NCBI RefSeq assembly: GCF_001724815.1
Contig: NZ_MEDO01000001.1
Coordinates: 150,170-214,169 of the forward strand
Source of the DNA: Arenimonas sp. SCN 70-307
Lineage (GTDB): Bacteria; Pseudomonadota; Gammaproteobacteria; Xanthomonadales; Xanthomonadaceae
Direction: 5' to 3'
Length of the DNA: 64,000 nt
Shown here: positions 16,053 through 24,197 of the stretch, piece after piece
Layout: every line of letters begins with the position of its first letter
Numbering within the stretch: the stretch's first letter is position 1
Translations under genes and position numbers: made by a program
The notes under the pieces: model-generated
Told to the model about the DNA's origin: nothing
Database searches by the model: none
Seen by the model: the letters and a program-made list of their open reading frames with translations, nothing else

Positions 16053-16973
16053 ATGAAGATCCTTGTCGTAGCCTTGGTGCTTGCCCTGATTGTGGGCGTA
16101 ATCGGCGCCTGGCTCGTCCGCCAGCGCGCCGAGGCGCAGGCCTCGCTGCCGCCGCCGGTGGCGCCGCTGCCCGCGGGCGCGGTGCGGGAGGCGCTGGCGC
16201 CTTACCAGGACGCCCTGGAAGCCACGCGCCGCCCCGTGCTGCGCATCAGCCTCGAGGATTTCCCCGAAGACGCGCCCACGGCCAGCAAGGTCGGCGGCCG
16301 CGCCTGGTGGCCCGAGGGCGAGGCCGCGCCGGTGGGCGAGGGCGGCGCCGCGATGGTGCTGCTGGCGCAGGTGAACTTCGCCGAGGTGCCGGCCACGCCG
16401 GGCTACCCCGACACGGGCCTGCTGCAGTTCTTCATCGTGCCAAACGATTTTTACGGCGCCAGCATGGACCGCGACTACACCGTCGAGGCCCTGACGCAGC
16501 AGCGCAATTTCCGCGTCGTGTACTGGGCCGACCCCAGTGCGCCGGGCCAGTCGCTGGATATCCCGTCCTTCGAGGACGAGTTCTACACCCCGCACAAACC
16601 CCAGCAACCGCGCCGCATGCGCTTCGCCGCCGACACCGAAACGCTGTCGGCCCGCGACTACCGCATCGACCAGATGCTCGGCGGCAACGCCTGGGAAACC
16701 CTGGAGAACTGGGCCAAGTCCAAGGGTTACGACGACCGCTCGGTGGTCGAAGTCTTCGAGCACCTCGGCGGCGGCGGCCACAAACTCGGCGGCTATCCCG
16801 ACTTCACCCAGCAGGACCCGCGAAAGGGCGGCCCGCTGGAACTGCTGCTCCAGCTCGACTCCGACGACCGCATGATGTGGGGCGACGTGGGCGTGGGCGG
16901 CTTCTACATCGACCCCGCCGACCTGGCCCGCAAGGACTTCAGCCGGGTGATGTACAACTGGGATTGCCACTGA
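16053..16973 (+). CDS. YwqG-like DUF1963 protein with N-terminal membrane anchor
   Basis: 306 residues. An N-terminal hydrophobic helix (MKILVVALVLALIVGVIGAWL) anchors the protein. It is followed by a proline-rich linker and a DUF1963/YwqG domain with ASKVGGRAWWPEGE, MVLLAQVNFAEVP, LLQFFIVPNDFYG and the C-terminal LLLQLDSDDRMMWGDVGVGG. YwqG proteins have no agreed function. The next gene, a flotillin, starts 51 bases downstream on the same strand. Confidence 0.85.
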   Translation: MKILVVALVLALIVGVIGAWLVRQRAEAQASLPPPVAPLPAGAVREALAPYQDALEATRRPVLRISLEDFPEDAPTASKVGGRAWWPEGEAAPVGEGGAAMVLLAQVNFAEVPATPGYPDTGLLQFFIVPNDFYGASMDRDYTVEALTQQRNFRVVYWADPSAPGQSLDIPSFEDEFYTPHKPQQPRRMRFAADTETLSARDYRIDQMLGGNAWETLENWAKSKGYDDRSVVEVFEHLGGGGHKLGGYPDFTQQDPRKGGPLELLLQLDSDDRMMWGDVGVGGFYIDPADLARKDFSRVMYNWDCH

Positions 16974-17024
16974 GCCCGGGGCCCGCCGATACTCGGGCCA
17001 CCGCCCCTCGCACAGGACGACCCG

Positions 17025-18449
17025 ATGCTCAGCTCCACCCTTATCCTGATTGCTGCGCTCGGCGTCGCCGGCGCGTTTGTGTTCTCGGCCTTCGTCTGGG
17101 TCCTAGGACTGCGCCGGGTGGTGCCGGTGAACGAAGTGCACATCGTGCAGACCCGAAAGAACACCGTCTCCTACGGCAAGGGCTTCGAAAGCAACACCTA
17201 TTACGAGTGGCCCTCGCGCATCCCGCTCATCGGCCTGACCCGCGTCACGCTGCCGGTCTCGAACTTCGCCATCGACCTGCCCGAGTACGCCGCCTACGAC
17301 AAGGAGCGCGTGCCCTTCCTGGTGCACGTGATGGCCTTCTTCCGCATCAGCGACTCCAACACCGCCGCCCAGCGCGTGGCCTCGTTCGAGGAGCTCAAGG
17401 AGCAGCTCACCGCCATCGTGCAGGGCTCGGTGCGCACCGTGCTGGCGGCCCACGAGATCGACCAGATCATGCTCGACCGCAGCCGCTTCGGCGAAGCCTT
17501 CACCAAGGAAGTCGAGCCGCAGCTGGCCAGCTGGGGCGTGGAGGCCATCAAGAACATCGAACTGATGGACATCCGCGACTCGCGCGACAGCGACGTCATC
17601 CAGAACATCATGGCCAAGCGCACCTCGGGCATCGCCCGCGAGTCGCGCCTGGTGGTGGCCGACAACATGCGCCAGGCCGAGATGGCCGAAATCGCCGCCA
17701 AGCGCGAAATCGAGATGTCGCGCCAGCAGGCCGCCGAGCAGGTGGGCCTGCGCACGGCCGAGAAGGACCAGAAGGTGGGCGTGGCCAACGAGCAGTCGGC
17801 CCAGCTGGTGAAGGTGCAGCAGCGCGAAACCGCGGCCAAGGAAATGGACGTGGTGCAGGTCAAGACCGTGCGCGGCGCCGAGATCGCCCGCGAGGCCGCG
17901 GTCATCGCCGCCGCCCAGGCCAAGGACGTGGCCATCGTCGAGGCCGACGCCGCCAAGCAGGTGGCGGTGGTCAGCGCCGAGGCCTCCAAGCAGGTCGCCA
18001 TCGTCTCGGCCGAGGGCCACAAGCAGCAGACGGTGCTCACCGCCGAGGGCCAGCTCGAGGCGGCCAAGCGCAACGCCGAGGGCATCGCGGCCGAGGGCCA
18101 CGCCAAGGGTGCCGCCGAGACGGCCATCCTGATGGCGCCGGTGGACGCGCAGATCAAGCTGGCCGAGAAGATCGGCAGCGACAAGGGCTACCAGGAGTAC
18201 CTGCTGGGCATCCGCAACATCGAGGCCGCGCAGGCCGTGGGCCTGGCCCAGGCCGAGGCGCTCAAGTCCGCCGACGTGAAGGTGATCTCCAACGCCGGCA
18301 CGCCCGGCAAGGGCCTGAGCGGCGTGATGGACCTGTTCTCGGCCGAGGGCGGTACCTCGGTGGCCGCCATGCTCGAGGGCCTGGCGCAGTCGCCCGAGGG
18401 CCGCAAGCTCATCGAGAGGTTCGCCGGCAAGCCGGACGCCAAGGGTTGA
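17025..18449 (+). CDS. Flotillin-like SPFH membrane scaffold protein
   Basis: 474 residues. One N-terminal membrane helix (about 5-27), an SPFH/band-7 domain (about 30-200, with VNEVHIVQTRKNTVSYGKG and DRSRFGEAFTKEVEPQLASW), then a long alanine/glutamate/lysine-rich coiled coil (about 200-400). Bacterial flotillins organise membrane microdomains and oligomerise through the coiled coil. The C-terminus has the alanine-rich QAVGLAQAEALKSADVKVI region of the family. It is flanked by a YwqG gene and an M14 peptidase gene on the same strand. Confidence 0.92.
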   Translation: MLSSTLILIAALGVAGAFVFSAFVWVLGLRRVVPVNEVHIVQTRKNTVSYGKGFESNTYYEWPSRIPLIGLTRVTLPVSNFAIDLPEYAAYDKERVPFLVHVMAFFRISDSNTAAQRVASFEELKEQLTAIVQGSVRTVLAAHEIDQIMLDRSRFGEAFTKEVEPQLASWGVEAIKNIELMDIRDSRDSDVIQNIMAKRTSGIARESRLVVADNMRQAEMAEIAAKREIEMSRQQAAEQVGLRTAEKDQKVGVANEQSAQLVKVQQRETAAKEMDVVQVKTVRGAEIAREAAVIAAAQAKDVAIVEADAAKQVAVVSAEASKQVAIVSAEGHKQQTVLTAEGQLEAAKRNAEGIAAEGHAKGAAETAILMAPVDAQIKLAEKIGSDKGYQEYLLGIRNIEAAQAVGLAQAEALKSADVKVISNAGTPGKGLSGVMDLFSAEGGTSVAAMLEGLAQSPEGRKLIERFAGKPDAKG

Positions 18450-18462
18450 GGGCCCGATCGCA

Positions 18463-19380
18463 ATGAACGCCTTCTATCCCATCGGTACCCCTGGCCAGCC
18501 CTGGGGCGAGTCTGAAAAGGCCGCCTGGCGCGCCCGCCAGGTGCGCCAGCGCAGTTACGCCGACGACGTGCTCGGCCGCATCGATGCGCTGCGACCGCAC
18601 ACCGACGTGCAGGCCTACGGCGAAATCGACTGGGGCGTGGACGGCCGCTTCCCGGTGTACGCCATCCGCAGCCGGGCCTGGGACGATTCGTTGCCCTGCG
18701 CCCTGGTCACCGGCGGCGTGCACGGCTACGAAACCAGCGGTGTGCACGGCGCGCTCGACTTCGTCCAGGGCCACCTGGCCGACTACGACGGCCGCATCAA
18801 CGTGCTGGTCGCGCCCTGCATCAGCCCCTGGGCCTACGAGCGCATCCAGCGCTGGAACCCGCTGGCGCTGGACCCGAACCGCAACTTCATCGCCGCCAGC
18901 CCCTGCGCCGAGTCGGCCGCGCTGATGCGCCTGCTCGAGCCGCTGGCCGGCCGTTTCATCGTGCACATCGACCTGCACGAAACCACCGATACCGACGAGT
19001 CGGAGTTCCGCCCGGCCAAGTCGGCGCGCGACGGCCAGGCTTTCGAGCCCGACACCATCCCCGACGGTTTCTACCTGTGCGGCGACAGCGCCGATCCGCA
19101 GGCCGAGTTCCAGCAGGCGGTGATCGCGGCCGTGGCCAAGGTCACGCACATCGCGCCGCCCGACGCCAAGAATCAAATCATCGGCTCGCCGGTGGTGGCG
19201 CACGGCGTCATCAACTATCCCTACCGCGAACTGGGCCTGTGCGCCGGCGTCACCGACGCCCGCTACCGCACCACCACCGAGGTCTACCCCGACAGCCCGC
19301 GCGCCACCCCGGCCGAATGCAACGCCGCCCAGGTCGCCGCCGTGCGCGCGGCGCTGGACTACGCGCTGGCCCACCGCTGA
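18463..19380 (+). CDS. M14 family zinc carboxypeptidase-like protein
   Basis: 305 residues with no signal peptide. Zinc ligands are visible in GGVHGYETSG (the HxxE motif) and in the later histidine of HIDLHETTDTDESEF. Substrate-binding style residues appear in NPLALDPNRNF. A glutamate in TTTEVYPDSP near the C-terminus is the likely catalytic base. The family includes succinylglutamate desuccinylase and aspartoacylase-like enzymes as well as carboxypeptidases, so the substrate is open. It starts 13 bases after the flotillin stop. Confidence 0.87.
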   Translation: MNAFYPIGTPGQPWGESEKAAWRARQVRQRSYADDVLGRIDALRPHTDVQAYGEIDWGVDGRFPVYAIRSRAWDDSLPCALVTGGVHGYETSGVHGALDFVQGHLADYDGRINVLVAPCISPWAYERIQRWNPLALDPNRNFIAASPCAESAALMRLLEPLAGRFIVHIDLHETTDTDESEFRPAKSARDGQAFEPDTIPDGFYLCGDSADPQAEFQQAVIAAVAKVTHIAPPDAKNQIIGSPVVAHGVINYPYRELGLCAGVTDARYRTTTEVYPDSPRATPAECNAAQVAAVRAALDYALAHR

Positions 19381-19391
19381 GGCGGTAGGCC

Positions 19392-20648
19392 TCAGCCCGG
19401 CATCCGCCGGAACGGCAGCCGGCGCCATTCGACCAGCGAGCGCCACAGCCATTCCACCGGCCCGAGCGCGAAGGCGCGCAGCCACAGGTTGGCCAGCAAC
19501 ACCTGCGCGGCCATGATCGCCAGCGCGATCAGGCTCATGCCGGCCCAACCGTACTTTCCGAACCAGCCCAGGCCGATGCCCGGGAAAATCAGCCACCCAG
19601 CCACCACGGTCTGCATGAGGTAGAGCGTGAAAGCGGTGCGGCCTGCGGCCTGGAAGGGCGAGAGCAGTCGCGCCCCGGCGCGGAACGACAGCACCAGGCA
19701 GGCCAGGCACAGGTGGCCCATCGTCAGCGCCAGCCTCGTGAACTCCTCGGTGATCCAGGCCAGCTGCGGTTCGGGCGTCTGCCGCAGGTGCTGTTCGACG
19801 TCCACGACCCGCAGGGGCAGGGCGATGGCGTACATCAGCAGCATCAGGCCCAGCAGCAAGCGCCGGCTGCGGCCGCCGGTGAAGAAGCCCCACTTGAACA
19901 GCGCCATGCCCAGCAGCATCGCGCAGAAGGCCTCGGGCACCGAGATGAAAAACACTTCGCCGGTGTAGGCCCGCTCCTGCAGCCACACCTGGCGGGCATA
20001 GTCGGCGAACCCGCCATAGGGCCCCAGGCGCTGCGCCTTGTCGTAGGCCATGAAGTCCTGGTCGGGCGCCAGCTCCGCCTCCAGCTCGCGCCAGGACGCC
20101 AGCGCCTCGGCATCGCCGGCTTCCACCTGCGCCTGAAGCTCGGCGCGCTCGTGGTAGCGCAGCGCGCCGTCGCCCGCATCCACCACTGCGAACACCAACC
20201 CCAGGGCCAACAGCGTGGCGGGGGCCAGGCGCCGGAACGGAAACAGCGCCAGCGCGGCGATGGCGTAGATGAAGAGGATGTCGCCCGGGAACAGCAGCAC
20301 GAAGATGTTCACCAGGCCGAACACCAGCAGCCACAGGTTGCGGCGGTAATAGCGGTCGGCCACCGATACCGGGCCGTCGTCATGCATGGCGCGCGCCGCC
20401 AGGATCAGCACGCCGGCGCCGAACAGCAATTGCAGCATGCCGCGCTGGGTGCCCTCCACCCAGACTTGCAGCGTCGTCCACGTCGCGGCGTCGGCGGGCG
20501 TCCAGCCCGCGAGTCGCGGGTCGCCGAAGAACGCGGTGTAGTAGGTCCCGAAGCCCGGCAGGTTCATCAGCAGGATGCCGAGGATGGCCAGGCCGCGCAG
20601 CACGTCGAGCGTGGCGATGCGTTCGGCGGCGGGGGCGGGCAGGTTCAT
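19392..20648 (-). CDS. DUF418 multi-pass membrane protein (YeiB-like)
   Basis: 418 residues beginning MNLPAPAAERIATLDVLRGL, with the family hallmark LDVLRGLAILGILLMN. Many transmembrane segments follow. The C-terminal DUF418 domain shows GRTAFTLYLMQTVVAGWLI, FPGIGLGWFGKYG and a terminal GPVEWLWRSLVEWRRLPFRR. The family belongs to the acyltransferase-3/heparan-acetyltransferase-like clan, and the function is unproven. It is convergent with the M14 gene, ending 11 bases from it. Confidence 0.92.
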   Translation of the reverse strand: MNLPAPAAERIATLDVLRGLAILGILLMNLPGFGTYYTAFFGDPRLAGWTPADAATWTTLQVWVEGTQRGMLQLLFGAGVLILAARAMHDDGPVSVADRYYRRNLWLLVFGLVNIFVLLFPGDILFIYAIAALALFPFRRLAPATLLALGLVFAVVDAGDGALRYHERAELQAQVEAGDAEALASWRELEAELAPDQDFMAYDKAQRLGPYGGFADYARQVWLQERAYTGEVFFISVPEAFCAMLLGMALFKWGFFTGGRSRRLLLGLMLLMYAIALPLRVVDVEQHLRQTPEPQLAWITEEFTRLALTMGHLCLACLVLSFRAGARLLSPFQAAGRTAFTLYLMQTVVAGWLIFPGIGLGWFGKYGWAGMSLIALAIMAAQVLLANLWLRAFALGPVEWLWRSLVEWRRLPFRRMPG

Positions 20649-20863
20649 GGCGTCAATCCGGCACGGGCGTCCCCGGGACAACGCAAGCCGGGGCCGCCGC
20701 CGGGCAGGGCGGCCGGCGGGTCGGTCCGGTTCGGGGTGGCGCGGGACGTGCGGAACCGGGCCCGTCGCGCCCGCGCATCGCGCGCCGCGGGCGGTACTTT
20801 CGCCATAGGCGCCGGCGGCGCGGGAGTGCGAATGTGGCGCCCACACCTGCCCGGAAGCCCGAC

Positions 20864-22006
20864 ATGACCACCCGCCGCGACCTGCTCAAGTTCAGCGCCC
20901 TTGCCGCCGCCACCGCCGCACTGCCGGCCTTCGCCAGCCCGGCGAGCGTGGGCAACGCCATCCCCAAGGCCGACAAGCCGCTCAACATCCTCATCCTCGG
21001 TGGCACCGGCTTCACCGGGCCGTTCCAGGTGGAGTACGCGCTGGCGCGCGGCCACAAGGTCACCACCTTCAACCGCGGCCGCCGGCCGATCGCCGAGTGG
21101 GGCGACCGGGTCGAGCAACTGGTCGGCGACCGCACCACGGGCGACCTCAAGTCGCTCGAGGGCCGCACCTGGGACGTGTGCATCGACAACCCCACCAGCC
21201 TTCCGTACTGGGTGCGTGACGCCGGCAAGGTGCTCGCGGGCAAGGTCGGCCACTACCTGTTCATTTCGACCATCTCGGTTTACGCCGACGGCTCGAAGCA
21301 CGGCATCGACGAAGACTCCGCGCTGGCCGAGTACAAGGGCAAGGACGCGATGGCCGAAACCCGCGAAACGCTGGTGGCCGACATCGCCAACCTCTACGGC
21401 CCGCTCAAGGCGCTCAGCGAAGCCGAGGCGCACAAGCAGTTCGGCAAGGACGTCACCATCGTGCGCCCGGGCTACATCGTCGGCCCGCGCGACGAGACCG
21501 ACCGCTTCACCTACTGGCCCAAGCGCATCGCCCAGGGCGGCGAGATCCTGGTGCCGGGCGACGGCGACGACCCGATCCAGATCATCGACGGCCGCGACCT
21601 GGGCGAGTGGATGATCCGCCTGGCCGAGAGCGGTACGCGCGGCGTCTTCAACGCCTGCGGCCCGGACTACACGCTGACCATGGACGCGGCCGTGCACGGC
21701 TGCCACGCGGTCACCGGCGGCCCGGCCACCTTCACCCACGTGCCGATGGATTTCCTCGAGAAGCACGAGGCCGGGCTGCCGATCTGGGTGCCGCGCGCGG
21801 GCTCGGAGTACTCGGGCTACGGCACCGTCAGCAATGCCCGCGCCATCGCCGCCGGCCTCAGCTTCCGCCCGCTGGCCCAGACCGTCACCGACCTGCTGGG
21901 CTGGTACCGCAGCCTGCCGGCCGAACGCCAGGCCGAGCTGCGCGCGGGCATCAGCCGCGAAAAGGAAGCCGAGATCCTCAAGGCCTGGCACTCGCGCCAG
22001 GCCTGA
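20864..22006 (+). CDS. Tat-exported NAD-dependent epimerase/dehydratase family protein
   Basis: 380 residues. The N-terminus MTTRRDLLKFSALAAATAAL has the twin-arginine motif RRDLLKF and a hydrophobic stretch, so export by Tat with bound cofactor is expected. The Rossmann glycine motif GGTGFTG follows, with an SDR-like SVYADGS, VRPGYIVGPRDETDRFTYWP and a substrate-domain FNACGPDYTL. It resembles NAD-dependent epimerases of the extended SDR class, though the usual YxxxK is not obvious. The substrate is unknown. A terminator hairpin follows at 22012. Confidence 0.88.
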   Translation: MTTRRDLLKFSALAAATAALPAFASPASVGNAIPKADKPLNILILGGTGFTGPFQVEYALARGHKVTTFNRGRRPIAEWGDRVEQLVGDRTTGDLKSLEGRTWDVCIDNPTSLPYWVRDAGKVLAGKVGHYLFISTISVYADGSKHGIDEDSALAEYKGKDAMAETRETLVADIANLYGPLKALSEAEAHKQFGKDVTIVRPGYIVGPRDETDRFTYWPKRIAQGGEILVPGDGDDPIQIIDGRDLGEWMIRLAESGTRGVFNACGPDYTLTMDAAVHGCHAVTGGPATFTHVPMDFLEKHEAGLPIWVPRAGSEYSGYGTVSNARAIAAGLSFRPLAQTVTDLLGWYRSLPAERQAELRAGISREKEAEILKAWHSRQA

Positions 22007-22011
22007 AAACA

Positions 22012-22039
22012 AAAAGGCCAGCCCGGGGGCTGGCCTTTT
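22012..22039. terminator. Bidirectional Rho-independent terminator
   Basis: A 13-bp stem (22012-22024 with 22027-22039, AAAAGGCCAGCCC and its complement) has a two-base loop and T-tracts on both strands. It lies 6 bases after the epimerase stop at 22006. Confidence 0.85.
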
Positions 22040-22061
22040 CAATTGCGGCGCGGAGCGTGGC

Positions 22062-22118
22062 TCAGCGAATCGAGCGCAGGCGGGCGGCGCGGCGACGGGC
22101 GCGGGCTTTCTTGTTCAT
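22062..22118 (-). CDS. Possible 18-residue basic peptide
   Basis: A tiny frame encodes MNKKARARRRAARLRSIR, with 9 arginines or lysines in 18 residues. It sits between a terminator and the cytochrome gene. Only a weak AAGG lies upstream. It could be a translated micro-protein or chance. I include it because its composition resembles very short basic proteins and no other gene uses the space. Confidence 0.3.
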   Translation of the reverse strand: MNKKARARRRAARLRSIR

Positions 22119-22203
22119 GGCTGGGGGCCTTGGAGGTGAATTGGGCGTGCAGTGTCTCACATCCCCGGGGGTATAGTTGGCGAAGCCACCCGGGGAACCC
22201 GCC

Positions 22204-23277
22204 ATGCGTCTCGCCATCACGCTGATCCTGCTGCTTTTCTCCGGGGTGGCCAGCGCCGCGCCGCGGTCCATCCCCGCGCTGGAAGCCGCCGATGCCGCCG
22301 CCGCGGCGGCCGACTACCAGCGCTACTGCGCCCTGTGCCACGGCGCCGACCGCGAGGGCCACGCCAACGACCACGCGCCCTCGCTGCGCTCGCAGTCGCT
22401 GATGCAGACCGGTTTTCCCTGGCTGATCCGCGAGGCCATCTCCTACGGTCGTCCCGGGACGCCGATGGGTGGCTACCTGGACGAAATCGGTGGTCCGATG
22501 AACATCGAGGAGATCGGGCGGCTGATGCTGTGGCTGCGCGAGCAGGCCGGCAGCCCCGAGCGCCTGCGCCTCGGTGCCGAGGCGGTGTCGGGTGATGTCG
22601 CGGCCGGCGCGGTGGTCTATGCCGACAATTGCGCCAGCTGCCACGGCGCCAACGGCGAGGGCGGCACCGGCACGGTCCTGGCCAACCCGGCGATGCTGGC
22701 CACTACGCCCGATCCCTTCCTGCGCTACGCCATCGAACACGGCCGCGACGGCACGCCCATGGTGGGCTTCGCCGGTACGCTCAGCGCCACCCAGATGGAC
22801 GACGTCACCGCCTACCTGCGCAGCCGCGCCACCAGCCGGCCCGACGCGCCGGCGCCGGTGCAGCCGCCGTCGCTGGCCGAGGCGGTGATCAATCCGCAGG
22901 GCGCGGCGCCGGAGTTCGAGTTCATGAACGGGCACTACCTGTCGGCCGCCGAGCTCGACCGCCTGCTGCGCGAGAAGCGCCGCATGGTGCTGCTCGACAC
23001 GCGCGTGCCGTCGATGTGGCAGATCGGCCACATCGAGGGCGCGGTGCCGCTGCCGTACTACACCGACGACGCCGCGCTGCTGGCGGCGCTGCCGCGCGAC
23101 GGCACCTGGATCATCACGTACTGCGAGTGCCCGCGCGCCGCCGCCGATTCGGTCAACCGCTTCCTGCGCGAACAGGGCTTCGAGAACACGGCGGTGCTGT
23201 GGGAAGGTATCGGGGGTTGGGTGGCGCTGGGCTATCCGACGGTGACGGGCCGGGTCGAGGGGAGGGTTTCCGAATGA
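22204..23277 (+). CDS. Di-haem cytochrome c fused to a rhodanese domain
   Basis: 357 residues with a Sec signal peptide (MRLAITLILLLFSGVASA). Two cytochrome c domains carry haem motifs C42-x2-C45-H46 and C143-x2-C146-H147. Axial methionines are likely in TPMGG and TPMVGF. From about residue 245 a rhodanese-like domain follows (MVLLDTRVPSMWQIGHIEGA, then YCECPRAAADSVNRFL with C307/C309). Joining electron transfer and sulfur-handling domains suggests periplasmic sulfur or nitrogen-oxide chemistry, but the substrate is unknown. It overlaps nnrU by 4 bases. Confidence 0.88.
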   Translation: MRLAITLILLLFSGVASAAPRSIPALEAADAAAAAADYQRYCALCHGADREGHANDHAPSLRSQSLMQTGFPWLIREAISYGRPGTPMGGYLDEIGGPMNIEEIGRLMLWLREQAGSPERLRLGAEAVSGDVAAGAVVYADNCASCHGANGEGGTGTVLANPAMLATTPDPFLRYAIEHGRDGTPMVGFAGTLSATQMDDVTAYLRSRATSRPDAPAPVQPPSLAEAVINPQGAAPEFEFMNGHYLSAAELDRLLREKRRMVLLDTRVPSMWQIGHIEGAVPLPYYTDDAALLAALPRDGTWIITYCECPRAAADSVNRFLREQGFENTAVLWEGIGGWVALGYPTVTGRVEGRVSE

Positions 23278-23849
23278 GCCATGCGTGGCTGGTGCTGGGT
23301 TTGCTGGTGTTCCTGGGCGGGCATTCGCTGCGCATCTTCGCGCCGGCGTGGCGCGACGCGCGGGTGGCGTCGATGGGCGAAGTTCCGTTCAAGGTGGTTT
23401 ACAGCCTGGTCTCGATCGCCGGCTTCGTGCTGCTGGTCTGGGGCTATGCACAGGCGCGCAGCGGCGAACCCGTGCTGCTGTGGGTGCCGCCGCTGGGGCT
23501 TCGCCACGCGGTGAGCCTGCTCACGCTGCCGGCCTTCATCCTGCTGGTGGCGGCCTACGTGCCGGGCAACCACTTCAAGGCAAGGCTGGGCCACCCGATG
23601 CTGCTGGCGGTGAAACTCTGGGCGCTGGCGCACCTGCTGGTGAACGGCTGGCTGCACGGCGTGCTGCTGTTCGGCGGTTTCCTGCTCTGGGCCATCCTGG
23701 GCTTCCGCGCGGCGCGCCGGCGCGCACCGGCGCCGGGCGGCGGCCGCTGGCTGCCGACGCTCGTGAGCGTGGTGCTCGGTGCCGTGCTGTGGGCCGGCTT
23801 CGTCTTCCACCTGCACAAGCTGCTGATCGGCGTGGCGCCCTTCGGCTGA
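23274..23849 (+). CDS. nnrU: NnrU family membrane protein
   Basis: 191 residues with about five to six membrane helices. The N-terminus MSHAWLVLGLLVFLGGHSLR and the GLRHAVSLLTLPAFILLV segment fit NnrU, a family linked to nitrite and nitric-oxide reduction in denitrifiers. Conserved histidines (GGHSLR, GNHFK, LAHLLVNGWLHG) could hold a haem. It is translationally coupled to the cytochrome/rhodanese gene (ATGA overlap). Confidence 0.9.
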   Translation: MSHAWLVLGLLVFLGGHSLRIFAPAWRDARVASMGEVPFKVVYSLVSIAGFVLLVWGYAQARSGEPVLLWVPPLGLRHAVSLLTLPAFILLVAAYVPGNHFKARLGHPMLLAVKLWALAHLLVNGWLHGVLLFGGFLLWAILGFRAARRRAPAPGGGRWLPTLVSVVLGAVLWAGFVFHLHKLLIGVAPFG

Positions 23850-23939
23850 GCCGCGCTTGACCCGGGTCAGGGCCGTCATGGCCCGGCCCGGTCAGCATGG
23901 CCTCGTGGGCGCCGTGGGTGCGCCGTTGCGAGGCAGGGC

Positions 23940-24179
23940 ATGGAATTCAAGGTGGAGCTGGGCGGCCGCGTGGCCGATCTCGGTGCGGTGCGCGAGGCGC
24001 TTTGCGCGGTGGATCCGGCGGCGCTGGCCGACCTCGACCCGCTCAATCCGGTGCTGAGGGTGTCGGCCAATCTCTCGAGCGGCGAGCTGCGGGCCTTGCT
24101 CGCGCGCGGCGGCATCGATGTCGCGACGGCGGCCATCCGCCCGCTGCCCTCGAACTGCTGCGGCGGCTGCGGCGGCTGA
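23940..24179 (+). CDS. Small protein with C-terminal NCCGGCGG motif
   Basis: 79 residues. A possible ribosome site GAGGCAGGG lies just upstream. The first 60 residues look like a small alpha/beta fold (VADLGAVREALCAVDPAALA, then VSANLSSGELRALLARGGID). The last residues are NCCGGCGG, a cysteine-rich tail that could bind a metal. I recognise no family. The coding-like composition and its placement in a gap support it. Confidence 0.6.
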   Translation: MEFKVELGGRVADLGAVREALCAVDPAALADLDPLNPVLRVSANLSSGELRALLARGGIDVATAAIRPLPSNCCGGCGG

Positions 24180-24197
24180 TCGGGCCTGCCGCCGCGC

